Assembly: GCA_900155495.1 (NCBI GenBank)
Contig: FTLJ01000231.1
Location: forward strand, 1-64,000
DNA from: Porogramme epimiltina
Lineage: Eukaryota; Basidiomycota; Agaricomycetes; Polyporales; Polyporaceae
Reading direction: 5' to 3'
DNA length: 64,000 bases
Shown: positions 52,577 to 63,875 of the stretch, one piece after another
Position numbering within the stretch: position 1 is the stretch's first letter
How the letters are laid out: each line of letters begins with the position of its first letter
Notes under the pieces: generated by a model
What the model saw: only the letters and a program-made list of their open reading frames with translations
Told to the model about the DNA's origin: nothing
The model's database searches: none
Program-made: the position numbers and the translations under genes

Positions 52577-54052
52577 ATGCCCATTCCACTCTCCAAGAAC
52601 GTCCTGGACAGGCTCAACAAGGCTGACTCCAAGTTCAACCTTGACATCTCCGGCGTCGCAGGCTTTTTCGGCGGCGATGTCGCCGTATCCGCTATGGGGA
52701 CCATCCACCTCTACCGCAACCGCCGCTGGCTCGGGTGGTACAACTCCCCCGGTAGCTACGAGATCGCGAAGAACTACGGTGTACTCTGTAGGGCGCGGCT
52801 CTGGGACGCGTTGTATCCCGGGGTCAACGTCGATCCCGCTGTACTCTTCGGGCTCAACGACAAGGAAGGCCCTGCATACCGCGGGGTCCACTCTAGGACG
52901 GCATTGACAAAAACGGGACACCTTGGGTATTTGCTGATGGGGGAATGCGACGAACTGCCAGTTCCTCCCAAACAAGAGCTCATGGACGGACGGAGGAGCT
53001 CGGTCACTTCAGTCACAGTGGTCGACCTGCACAACGTTCCTGCTAAATACAACGTCCGCCCCGCGGTGGACGATGTGGTCCCCATCGTGCTCGCCGTCAT
53101 CCCCATCCTCATCACCCTCGCTGCCGCGGTCCTTTGCATTATCATCGCAGAAGATTGGTTCTCGTTCAGTCTTATTCTGTTCGGGGCACTTGTTAGCGGT
53201 GCATCGTCTATTGTCATCGGATCGGGGAAGCTCGAGCTGTCACGACCGGAGCCCGCCGAGGGGTCACCCTCAGGGGACGGTGTGTTGGGCGCGGGCGGGT
53301 CGCACTTCATCGTCCTCCTCGGTCCAGAGCACGCAACAAATATCATTACGAAGGGCGCATTCCGCTTGCAGTTCGACGGCGAGCCCCAGTACCACATGAT
53401 CGGCATTTGCGCCCTTTTCCTGACCTTCCAGTTCCTCGCACAACTGCTCATCATCCCCGTCGGTACAATTTTCGGCCCACTCATGTTCCTCGTATCCCTG
53501 GCCGCGTCTTGGATATACAGTGCGTTTCTGTCTTCCATAGACCGCGAGAGCCTCCAGTGCAAGATTGTCAACCGGCAAGTCCTGAAGAAGCCCCAGAAGC
53601 TCAAATATATCCTGGGAACCCGGACCATGGCTGTCGCCTTCACGTTGCGGGTCCTTCGTGACTCATTCGATCAGGATCAAGAGGAGTCGCGGAAGGGCGA
53701 TGCCGACGCAAAGGTGCGGGGCGCCCTCGAGAAGCTTCTGGATGAGATGCTTCCGAACGACACTCCCGACTGGAGAGTGTGGAAGGAGTCGATACTGGGA
53801 TGCATCATCAACCGCGACCCTGACTTGAAGACGTCGGCGTTGGAAGAAAATAGCTCGCTCCTTAAAACGTTGTTCTCTGACTCCCGGGATGGACTACGGC
53901 TGTTCAACGACGTACACTTGAAGATGTGAGTACCAAATCATAACACCACTTATCATATATATCATAATGCAATGGTATTTCTTGTATTGTACAGACATAA
54001 GACCGTAGAAGGCGATCAGACCACAAGTGGAACAGAAGTCCCCCCCGCGTGA
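52577..54052 (+). CDS. Paralog array copy C: polytopic membrane protein, unknown
   Basis: Exons 52577-53925 and 53995-54052 code 468 residues. It is nearly collinear with copy B: LDISGVAGFFGGDVAVSAMG, RRWLGWYNSPGSYEIAK, LWDALYPGVNVDPAVLFGLN and KEGPAYRGVHS. The same four hydrophobic segments recur (for example ICALFLTFQFLAQLLIIPVG). The tail has KYILGTRTM, an acidic DQDQEESRKGD insert and LLDEMLPNDTPDWRVWKES. The terminal intron is phase 2 with a GTGAGT donor, as in D and E, and joins to a short polar tail ending EVPPA. Without splicing the protein would stop one codon after the junction. Recent duplication with B is inferred. Confidence 0.85.
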
Positions 54053-54945
54053 ACTTCACGTCGGAGCATTCGGCGTCGTCGGACACTTATCTGGGTTCTG
54101 CGTCGGCGGCGGTGATACTGATACGAGTAGGCCAGAATAGACGGACTGAGCGCTATGACGCACGTAGCTATTATGGTTGCTATATCTATTGTATTTTGCG
54201 TGGCAGCCGAGGCACTGCTCAGGTCAGAAGCGAGCCTTCGCAACTGTGTGCGTAGAAGGCTTCAAGGGAGTCTTTTCTGACGTCTGTGTCAATATCCGGT
54301 TCCGGGGCGGTGGCCGAGAGAACAAGGGCAGTTGTGCTCCTTGAGGGGATTCTGCGGCGATTGTGCACGGTGACAGCCTGCGGGGCCTGCGCGTGGCGGT
54401 GGTCGGGCGACAGCTGTGTCCTTTTGAACACGGGCTCGGGCGGAGCGCGCTCGTGCCCAGCTGGCTAAGCGAATTCCACTCCAGGCTTGGACGGCGAGGC
54501 GCGCACCGTAACCTGCCTTTCCTGCCACCGGTCCGTCATCCACTCCCACCCTCCGCGGCCTCTCCTAGGCTTCTTGCAGCGCCGCACACCGCACGCGCCA
54601 CGACATGAGCCTCCTATGCGGTGTCCAGCGCAAATGCCATCGATAAGGACCTCCGCCTAGGACGTTCTGCCAAGACTGCTCCTTATTCTAATGATCTTGA
54701 AGAACTTCGTCTATGGGCGCGCCGCCCACCAGCTCCGGGTACATGCCTCTGAAGAAGGTAGCCCACGAGGCCTGTCCGTCCTGTCCTAGGCTCACTGCCC
54801 GGCCGCCCGGCCCTCCCAAATATCTGTCCCGCCTCCGCTACGTCCCTCTCCGTCCCCACTCCCCCCCGGGCCCGTCTGGAGTCATTGCTGGGCCGTCTCT
54901 CCCTCCGCTCCGACCTAGTCATCCCGCCAATCCATCCCGCCCGCA
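54053..54945. other. Intergenic region between copies C and D
   Basis: About 890 bases. A minus-strand ORF at 54016-54243 has one hydrophobic segment followed by five Arg, but I cannot join it to a convincing gene. The 150 bases before copy D are strongly C-rich and probably its leader. Confidence 0.35.
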
Positions 54946-56378
54946 ATGACAATCCCCCGCATTCCTCTTCAGGACTCCGACATCAGCCTCGACATAGGAG
55001 GCGTGGCCGGCTTTTTCGGTGGCGACGTTGCCGTCGCGGCCATGGCCACCGTCCACATCTATCCGGGCAGGAAGTGGTTGGGATGGTACAATACCCCCGG
55101 CAGCTACGAGATCGCCAAGCGGTTTGGGCAACTCGGACGCACCCGCTTCTGGGACGGCCTTTATCCCGGTGTCAATGTTGAACCGGCGGAGCTCCTCGAG
55201 CTCGACGGCATCATGGGCCCCAAGTATCGTGCGCTCCAGTCCGGGACCGTCATGGACCGTACCGGCCACCTTGCCCATCTCTTCACGCAAGAGTGTAAGG
55301 ACATCCAGGAGCTAGTGGACTGGGAAGACCCCAAAGACGAATGGCGCAAGACGAAGCCCGTCGACGTTACCATCGCCACCCTTAGCCACGTTCCAGAGAA
55401 GGAGGAACGTCCCCGCATGAACGACAACCACAGCGTTACAGCTAAAGGCCTCCTCGCTCTCATCCCTATCTTCGGCTCGTCCGCCTGCGCCATCTCATGC
55501 GCCATCTTCCGCGACTGGATCTGTTTCTCCATGATCCTCCTCGGCATGTTCGCCAACGGCATTTCGTGCTTCGTCATTGGCCACGGCACCCTATTCTTCA
55601 CGCATCCTGATCCTGCCAAGGGCGCACCTCCCGCCCACGGGTTCCTCGACGGTGGCGAGCAGATCGTGGTCCTCAAGGGCTCCGAAGGTGCCGTAAATCC
55701 GGTGACCAGAGGGCGCTTCTACCTCCGGTACACGGGTGAACCCGATTACCACGCCATCGGGGTCTCCTCGTTCCTTCTCACCGTGCAGTTCATCGTGCAG
55801 TTGCTGCTCGTTCCTCAGGGTGAAATTTTCGGGCAGGTCATGTTCTTGACTTCCCTGGCAGTCTCGTGGATATATAACTCCTATTTGTCGTCGCTTGACA
55901 AGGAGAGCATCCAGAGGCGCATCCTGGTCCGGAAAGTGCTGTGTCAACCGACAATGCGCAAGTATCGGCTTGGCACACGCACCAGTATGGTCGTCTTTGT
56001 GCTCCTCGTGCTCGCGACGCAGGACCAAGACAAAGCCTCGGCGGTAGAGATGGAATCGTTGCGCAAACTGCTCAATGATCTCCTTCCCAATGACACGAAC
56101 GTGTGGCGGGTGTGGAAAACCAGCGTCTTGGCCAAGATAGAGGCTTACTTCCACTCTGGGGAGCGTCTCATCTTTGACCACCAACATGACGGCGATGCCC
56201 TGCTCGTGGACCTCTACAAAGATACGAGGGCGGCCGTCGCTGCCTACGAGAAGTACTGCGAGTGAGTGAAATTGGTCTTTCTCCTGACGCGCTAACCCAC
56301 TAATCATCTACCCCTCGTAGGCTTCCTCAATCGACCGCATCCCCTGGGTCTCCCACCGACGAGAAGCTGCAAAGGTAA
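54946..56378 (+). CDS. Paralog array copy D: polytopic membrane protein, unknown
   Basis: Exons 54946-56261 and 56321-56378 code about 457 residues. Motifs: LDIGGVAGFFGGDVAVAAMA, RKWLGWYNTPGSYEIAK, FWDGLYPGVNVEPAELLELD and MGPKYRALQSGTVM. Later blocks are EQIVVLKGSEGAVNPVTRGRF, the paired hydrophobic segments around VPQGEIFGQVMFL, WIYNSYLSSLDKES, KYRLGTRTS and LLNDLLPNDTNVWRVWK. The Leu-Asp pocket and GPKYRA spelling pair it with copy E. The terminal intron (56262-56320) is phase 2. The second exon either stops at 56378 or splices again from 56374 to 56430 and ends at 56487, giving an alternative tail. Cys-rich TM1 (SSACAISCAIF) differs from B/C. Confidence 0.83.
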
Positions 56379-57023
56379 ACCTGCGTTCCCTCCGCGTGTA
56401 ATAGTCCAGCTGACCCTTGTCGTCAGCGATAAGCGGTTCTCGACCGTGTCTACTGTTGTCGGTAATGAAGTGGCAGACATGGTTTGAACGTCGTGCCCGG
56501 CCACGCGCACACGCTCCATCCAGTACGTTCACCGTCAGCGTGCGTATCGATATAATAGCTCATCTAGCATGGGTTACTAGCTCTGTACCCACTGTTGAAG
56601 CGTTTCGCGTGCCATCCGGATGGCATGCGAATTTTCCATTCGTCATGGTCTCTCTCTATCTAGGCCACGTCTCGCTACTCTCTTGATCACGCTCTCGTCC
56701 GCTGTGTACGGTTTTCCTCATCGCATATAAGCTCTGACATCGTCACAATCTGTATCAGTCAATGTAGATCATACCCTCACGCATTTATATCCTAGCATTT
56801 ATACTACAATGTATCGTGTCTCTACTTTCGTGTCTCAACTGTCGCATCATCAATGATATCTGTCTTGCTTTTTCGTCATTGCTCTTCACATACCTGGGTG
56901 CCTCAGTCGTATTCCGACAGTATTGTGGGGATGCCACACATAGTGAACGTCAAGGACAACTTGGTCATATACAGTGCAAGTCAAACGAATGTGTTAGCTA
57001 CGGCGCCCATATGGTGCACGTCC
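56379..57023. other. Convergent region after copy D
   Basis: About 645 bases between copy D and the stop of the PLC-like gene. It may include an alternative third exon of copy D (56430-56487). The remainder is AT-richer, with no other support for a gene. Confidence 0.35.
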
Positions 57024-58468
57024 TCAGAACCCGTTAAGCTTATCCACGGCAGCCATGGCCTGCCCAACGTTCACATAATCCATGAGGATGAAGCTCGGGT
57101 TGAAGCCCTTCCCGCTGAGCGGCGCGCACCCAGCCACGTTCGCAAGGATCCTACGCACGTTCCAGAAGCGTTAGCGCGAGACACTTTATCGCATGAGGTG
57201 ACACAGGGCACTCACGAGGAGACACTGTTCGTCGTCGCAGCGTCCGAGCGGTCGCTGAGGAGGATGCCCGTGCCGAGGAGGTTGATGTCAAGGAAGTGGT
57301 TGAGGAGGTACATGTGGTCAGACGTCGCGAGCGACCCGCTGATGCGGTCGATTGAGCACGGGAAGGTATCGTCCGTCGAGTCGTACGGCGGCTCCCACAT
57401 CTGGGGCGCTATGCGTGAGTACGCGTGAAACGGCGAAGGGAAAAGCGGGACAGCGCACCATCTGGAACTCGGAGAGGATGTAATTGACGGAGCCGTCTGC
57501 GCCGTAGTCCATGAATACGACGACACGCTTGCCCGAGTCGATGAGGGAGCCGAGCGTCGGCCACTCGGTGCGCTTCATGGGCGTGTGCGGGGGCACGTAC
57601 GCGAGCGACGCGATGCCAGAGTTGACGAACGCGGGGGCCCACACGTCCGTCAGGGACAGGCCCTCGGGGTTCGTGAAGAGGAGGGTGATGACCTCATTCG
57701 GGTTCGCGTCGAGCCAAGTCTTCACAGTCTTAAGGTAGTCTACAGACGTAAGATCAGGGAACGCGCTATAAATGCAGGTTTGACCGCGACATACTCTCGA
57801 CAGTTCCGCCATCGAAAAGGAACTAAGATGGTCACAGATGGGGCTCAACCTTTCTCGTGTGTGAGCAAAGTAGATATAAGCTTACACAGTCTACACAGCC
57901 CGTTCGTAAGTCAAAATAAGACGCAATATAGATAGTAAAGCTCACTAGTGTGGCAGAAGTGGATCACCCCGTCGTTCCTGCACGGACAAAGGACATCAAA
58001 TCTTAATGTCATCGAGACGGAGAATATTAAATTGCTCACATGTGTGCTTGAGCTTGCAGCATACGCACACCGAGGTTGAGTTGGGCGGTGATGTCCACCT
58101 CCTGGTTACGCGCCACTATGTTGCCCAACAAAAATCAGCGGAGGCCAGCAGTGAGGGGGAAACACCTCTTACGTGCGAAGATGTTGTCGGTGGCAGCATA
58201 CGAGTCATGCGCTGTCGTAACACGGACAAATGAGGGAGAAGCATAGGAACACGCGAGAAAGACACGTACAGCCGGCAAAGGTGACGTTGCCATAGCTCTT
58301 GCTACAGAGCTCGGCGTGACCATTGCACACGGTTGCACTATGCACAAATCAGCGCGATGAGAGGTTGAGTGAGGCGCGCACTGCGAACCGTTTCTCTGGA
58401 GCGACTGCGGCGCTGTAAGCGGCAAAAGGTAAGGAGAGGAGGGCGGCGCAAAGTGTGGCAAAACGCAT
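57024..58468 (-). CDS. Secreted PLC-like phosphodiesterase
   Basis: Predicted extracellular enzyme of the PI-PLC X-domain-like superfamily. Exons in gene order: 58468-58389, 58337-58270, 58211-58173, 58115-58040, 57977-57946, 57890-57886, 57822-57795, 57739-57459, 57400-57216 and 57150-57024, coding 306 residues. A signal peptide (MRFATLCAALLSLPFAAYS) is followed by a dibasic EKR site. The two expected active-site His lie in GSHDSYA and HFCHT. Further motifs are KTWLDANPNEVITLLFTNPEG, DSGKRVVVFMDYGADGSVNYIL, FPCSIDRISG and DHMYLLNHFLD. A 5-nt micro-exon is required to join CHTN to FDGGTVE in frame. Substrate unknown. It lies antisense between copies D and E of the array. A TATA box lies about 100 bases upstream of the start. 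Confidence 0.85.
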
Positions 58469-59753
58469 GATGAGCTATGGGCCGTGTGGTGGGGTATCTG
58501 GGGGTATAGAATGCGACCTGCTAGACAAGAGGGCCGCGGAGGCACAAGAGTCCATGGGAAGGGCTTTATATGACGGGTGAATGCCACACAAACGAGCATG
58601 TGGCCGGGAATGCAGAGACCATCAGAAGGCGTAGTAACGGCTGGCCTAAGAGGAATATCCAAGCTATCCGCGCAGCTGCTTTAGGGAGCTATCTACACAC
58701 CCTCACGGTCGAGAAGAATAGACATTTGATTAGCAGAAGCCATGGGAGAGGACTGCGCTCAGAGATATCGAAGGAACAGTTAAGCAGAACCCTTTGTGTA
58801 CCTGTTGGAGCTCTTCCTTCAGTTGAAGAGATCTGAGGGAGAGCCGGAGAGATGGCAAGTCCGCTGGTCGTCGTCAGAATCAAGGGACGCCAGGAACGTT
58901 TCTCTTCCGTAGCAATGGGTGACCCTTTCAGCCACCCGATGGACGGATACGCCACGTGATAGACGCGCTCACGTGCATGTCACGGGGAGAAACAGCATTT
59001 GTCCTTGATTGGCAATTGGTCTCCAAGATCTTAGAAGTCTCTTGGCGCGATAGACCGTTTACTTTTAGGCTGCCTCGATGTGGAACTGCATTCGCAATGG
59101 GAAGCATCCAAGGAATCCCCAAGGCGCTTACTTTGTCCCAGGACTATACCGTAGAGGACGAGTGTCCAGGACGTTGATAGTTGTACAAGTCCGAGAACAA
59201 ATAGTTGTTTTAGTCTCGTGAGCGCACAGCGAGCTCTGTAGCACGATCTCTGACAAGTGTCCCCGAAGTCCGACATCCTCGGCCAATGTCCTGAAATTGA
59301 TCAGCACGCGGCACACTGGATCGCGCAGCTATCCCCATACACCGGGTGAAAAAACTTGGGCTGTGTGCGTGGTTCTTGGGGTATGAGTGTTGTGACATAT
59401 AAGGGAGATAGGTAGGGCATGGTGCACTACTTGTGCTTGAAGCTACAAGTTGTGCTATGACGACGAGGATGCTACTTATCTCGATCAAGAGAATGAATAT
59501 AGAGAGGATCGCGGGTGCCTCGAAGTCGTGGCGGTGTTATATAGTTGCCTCGTTTTTGGCGTGGCACTACTGTTGGCATCACCTCCCCGCCCCGTTGTTC
59601 TTTTGCTCGACTCGGACTCTCGCATAGCTGTCGTTCCCAGCATGAGGCAACCCAGCGGCAATGAGCCTTTCTTTCCTCCGCACCCCGTCCCACCCTAATC
59701 TCCCCTCAGCGACTCTCCCTCCTTCATCACTCCGGCTCCGGGCTGACGACTCC
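58469..59753. other. Divergent region between PLC-like gene and copy E
   Basis: About 1.3 kb holding the promoters of the PLC-like gene (-) and copy E (+). Short ORFs occur on both strands without motifs. A catataag element near 59395 is about 360 bases before copy E and may be too far to be its TATA box. An in-frame ATG at 59661 could extend copy E. Confidence 0.35.
58565..58570 (-). promoter_or_regulatory. TATA box of the PLC-like gene
   Basis: The minus strand reads TATAAA about 100 bases before the PLC-like start codon, a typical fungal spacing. Confidence 0.5.
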
Positions 59754-61185
59754 ATGCCGGCGCCTCTAATTCCCTTGAGCGACTCGGATCTCAATCTCGA
59801 CATCTCCGGCGTCGCAGGTTTTTTCGGTGGAGATGTTGCCGTCTCTGCGATGGCGACCGTCCATGTCTATCAAGGGAGGAAGTGGCTTGGATGGTACAAC
59901 TCGCCAGGCAGTTACGAGATTGCAAAACGCTACGGTCAGCTTGGCCGTTCCCGCTTCTGGGACGGTCTCTATCCTGGCATCAACGTCGACCCCGCAGTCC
60001 TCTTCGAGCTCGATGGTATGAACGGCCCCAAGTATCGTGCCGTCCACTCAGGCACCGTCATGTCCAAGACTGGTCACCTTGCCCACCTCCTCATACAAGA
60101 GTGCAAAAGCATCCCCCCTACCAACATTCACTCCCTGCACCCCTCCCACACCCGTATCACTACCCCAGCATGCGTCACTGTGGTCGACCTCACCCACGAG
60201 CCCCCGAGAGAACAGCACCCCCGTCTCTTTCGCGATTCGACCAGCCCTCTCGCTCTCATTCCTATCCTCGTCTCGTGCGTCACCTCTGCTGCCTGTGCAT
60301 ACTACCGCGACTGGTTTTGCTTTTCGATGATTGTCCTCGGCATGGTCAGCAGTGGCTTGTCCTGCTATGTTATTGGGACCGGCGTATTCACATTCACTCA
60401 CCCCCTCCCCGCAAAAGGAGCACCGCATGGAGATGGAGTCCTTGAGAAGAGTAGCGAGGAGATTGTCATTCTAAAGGGACCGGAAGGCGCGATCAACCCC
60501 ATTACGCGTGGCCGCTTCTCGCTCAAATACTCGAGCGAACCTGAATATCACAACATTGGCCTGTGCTCCATGCTCCTCACTGTACAGTTCCTTGCTCAAC
60601 TCATCATCGTGCCCCAAGGCGAAATCTTTGGACAAATCATGTTCCTTACGTCGCTCGCCATCTCCTGGATGTACAACTCGTATTTGTCCTCACTCGACAA
60701 GGAGAGTGTACAACGCCGCATCCTCGTCCAGCAGGTGCTCCAAACGCCTATGATGCGCAAGTATCAGCTCGGCACGTGGACCATCCTTGTCGTATTTGTA
60801 TTGCTCGTTCTATCCCCTGCGGACGAAGAAGCTTTGCGGAAGGTGCTGGATGACATGCTCCCAAACGAGACCGTGGTGTGGCGGTATTTCAAGAATAACA
60901 TCCTCCATGAAATCCGTAAAATTTCGACGGACGAGAAGACTGCGTTTATCCTCGACAGCGCGATCATCGATGGTTTTGAGCTCAGCGATAGAACACTGCT
61001 CCAAACGTTATACCACGACGCCAGGACGGCGTACACCGCATACGTTGAGTGAGTAACAGCCTAATGCTACAGGATTGTCTTTGTTGCTGATCCTCCCCAC
61101 CAGGCTATATCTTCGAGGTCCCCGGAAATCTGACTGGGTAGCGCCGTCTCCCACAGAGATGCATCACAGTGGAGCGTGTGCATGA
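59754..61185 (+). CDS. Paralog array copy E: polytopic membrane protein, unknown
   Basis: Exons 59754-61048 and 61104-61185 code 458 residues. The start at 59754 aligns with the start of copy D; an in-frame ATG at 59661 would add 31 residues. Motifs: LDISGVAGFFGGDVAVSAMA, RKWLGWYNSPGSYEIAK, FWDGLYPGINVDPAVLFELD and NGPKYRAVHSGTVM. Later blocks are EIVILKGPEGAINPITRGRFSLKY, the hydrophobic pair around VPQGEIFGQIMFL, WMYNSYLSSLDKES, KYQLGTWT and LDDMLPNETVVW. The phase-2 terminal intron matches B, C and D and leads to a 27-codon polar tail. TM1 is Cys-containing (SCVTSAACAYY) as in D. Function unknown. Confidence 0.85.
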
Positions 61186-61847
61186 TGAGTAGGGGGATCG
61201 TGTTCACGCTACTCAACCTGGTTTGTTCATCGCATTTCCATCCCATTACGCGTCTCTTGTGATACGAGCGTAGGTACAGTTCGTGGCGTCTACGTTATGC
61301 TGCTGGCAGTAACTCTATGACCTCATGACCCTAAACATTCACGGCTCATAACGCATCATCTACGCCATCCTTTCCCTACTCGTCCCGGACGCAACATATC
61401 TTCACGACCATACATCACATCGGAGAACCGCTTCTGTCGCACTGTTATCCTGCTATCACCTAGAACTCTGTTCGAATTGGATGCTCATTTAGTGCTTCAC
61501 ATTGCCCTATTGCCCGCTACACTTGGATTCTACTAGTGAATAGCTTTGATAACGCTTTCTAACCTCTCATGATGATCTTTGTACGCCTTGTAGAAGTGTG
61601 CCAATGGAGCCATGTACTTCTATCTGAACATATATCTCTTGCGCTTGGACAGCCCCATGGTTCGCTACGTCTCGGAAGCTCCTTCCTGCCACGACAGTAC
61701 TTTCGGAGGTCTCGAAGGGTGTCACGACCGCGGCGGATAACGCGTGACTACTCCGTGTGACAGTACGCGTCACCGACAGGAGAGGACGGCGCTCAGGAGG
61801 GGCGACGGTTGTGCTCACTTCGGACTCTTGCCTCGCGCCTCTTCCCC
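61186..61847. other. Intergenic region between copy E and the ING gene
   Basis: About 660 bases, AT-richer in the left part, with no supported gene. Probably the 3' UTR of copy E and the promoter of the ING-type gene. Confidence 0.35.
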
Positions 61848-63632
61848 ATGGCTTCACGACGACACAAACGCAGGCGCATCGAACGGGCGGAAGACGAAAT
61901 CATAGAGTTGTCGAGCTCGCCTCCGCGCGACCTAGACGACGCCGACAAGGAGGTGGCCGAGACCGAGCCTTCCCCGGCCGAGCAAGCGCCGCCCGAGGAG
62001 ATCGACGTCGAGGCGTTTGCGAAGGAGCGGGAGATTTGGGATGCGTTCAGAGAGGAGCACTACGAAGGTACGCCTCGTCCACATCTCTATATTCTCAGCC
62101 ACCACCCACATTCGCGCCCCACGCCCCAGTACTCGAGCAGCTGCCTCTCTCCCTTCACCGTGCCTTCACGCTCATTCAAGAGCTGGACCAGCAAGCACAA
62201 GGCATGTCTTCTCATCCGGTGTCGCGCCACACTCCGCACTCATGTGTCACAGAGCATATATCCGCTATATCACCCGCAATTCTGAAGTATGTCTCCATAC
62301 GAAGAGCCTTGGCCGATACGGCGAAGGAACGCCAAGGACAGCAAGAGCCACAAGAGGATGTAAATGGAGCCGCACAGACTAATGACACAAGTTCTTCTCT
62401 GGAGGCCCATGAGCCTATCACTCGCTCTAGAACGAATGGCAAGCTTACCAATGGCAACGTCGACACACCCGAACCTACACCAATGTCTGCACTCTCATCC
62501 GTGAAGGGTCGCTCCCCTCCCCCGACCAAGTCTCTCGCATCCCTCGTACAATCATCAGATTCTACCCGCGAACTTCTTGTTGGCATTGCGCAGTCCGCTG
62601 AAAAGGTCGCGCACGCGTCGAACGAGAAGGAGTATCTGGCGCAGCACGTATATGACTTGGTAAGCCGACTATTACTCTTCCCTCACTCAACTCGAGCGCC
62701 GACTTCTACTCGTCCAGGTTGACCGGTACATTCGTGATCTCGACCGCGCCATCAAGGAGCAAGAAGCGTCCATCTCCCTCGGTTTGCGCCCCGGGACGCA
62801 TCCTGCCTCAATCATCCTTCCTGAGCTGGTGCTGCCCAAAGCCAACCGCCCCCGTGTATTGACAAGCCCCCGGCCCACAGAGATTCCGCCAGAATATGCC
62901 CCCATTGAACCGGATGTGCCGGGAGGACAACAGAGCCGTGAACGGATGGAAGCAGAAGCGGGCGTGGAACAGGAGGCAGAACACTTTGGTGAGGAGCCGA
63001 GTTCAGAACGCGAAAGCCGTACCGGCCCAGAGACCGAATCAGGGCCGTTCTTTGCGGTTCCCGACGATGAGATCATCGTGGTCGACGACGACGCCCAGCC
63101 CTCCGCGACTGCCGGATCCGAAATGCCCACACGAAGAGGGCGGAAACGGCGCAAGCCCGCACGCTACCGCCAAGACCCCTCTCCAGAACGCGTCTCGAGC
63201 GGAAAGAGGCTGGCGGGCGTTGTGGAGGAGCCGTCGGGGACCAGAAGCATGCGCTCTCTTACACTGAAGATTCCCCCGCAGCCTCAATCCATGGCGACAG
63301 TCACAGTAGAGGTTGAGGACCCAGAGGATAACGAGCGGTGGTGTTTCTGCAACCAGGTTTCCTATGGCGAGGTGCGCCGTGTTGTCAATCCTTATGAGCA
63401 GGAGTTGATTGGTTCTTCGTGTCTACAGATGGTTGCTTGCGACAATGACAAGTGTCCGCGTCAATGGGTACGTCTCTCCTTGATTCCACCAATGAGTATG
63501 TTGTTGACAGGAGTGTCTCCGTAGTTCCATCTACCTTGCGTCGGCCTCACGCACATCGACCAGAAAGAAACTTGGTATTGCCGGGATTGCCTCCAACTCC
63601 AGAGGCGGCCTCGGAAGAAGCGAAGGCGGTAG
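61848..63632 (+). CDS. ING-family PHD-finger chromatin protein
   Basis: Probable subunit of a histone acetyltransferase or deacetylase complex that reads H3K4 methylation. Exons 61848-62067, 62130-62201, 62253-62659, 62718-63371, 63429-63467 and 63525-63632 give 499 residues. The N-terminal ING helices include LEQLPLSLHRAFTLIQELD and HVYDLVDRYIRDLDRAI. A long acidic and basic linker follows. The PHD finger is WCFCNQVSYGEMVACDN, CPRQWFHLPCVGL and WYCRDC, ending in a basic RRPRKKRRR tail. Intron 2 (62202-62252, 51 nt) uses a GC donor (GCATGT); if not removed, 17 residues are inserted in frame between QQAQ and EHISAISPAIL. Confidence 0.92.
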
Positions 63633-63875
63633 CCACCTTGGGTCCTGGTAGCGTCTTCCTGTTTTATATTCTATGTATGAGTCTGGGCTACATGCGTATG
63701 CGGGCACTGTGAGTGCGGCTGTATGGTATTATATCGGCACTGTAACGGTATCCTACACAATCTACTAGTACAACAAAATATGGCGGTATATCATCAAGTG
63801 CTCCGGACCTGCATCCCTAGTTTATTGGCTAGGGTCTCCATGTACACCTCTGATGGCGCTGTCAGCGCGCTGCGA

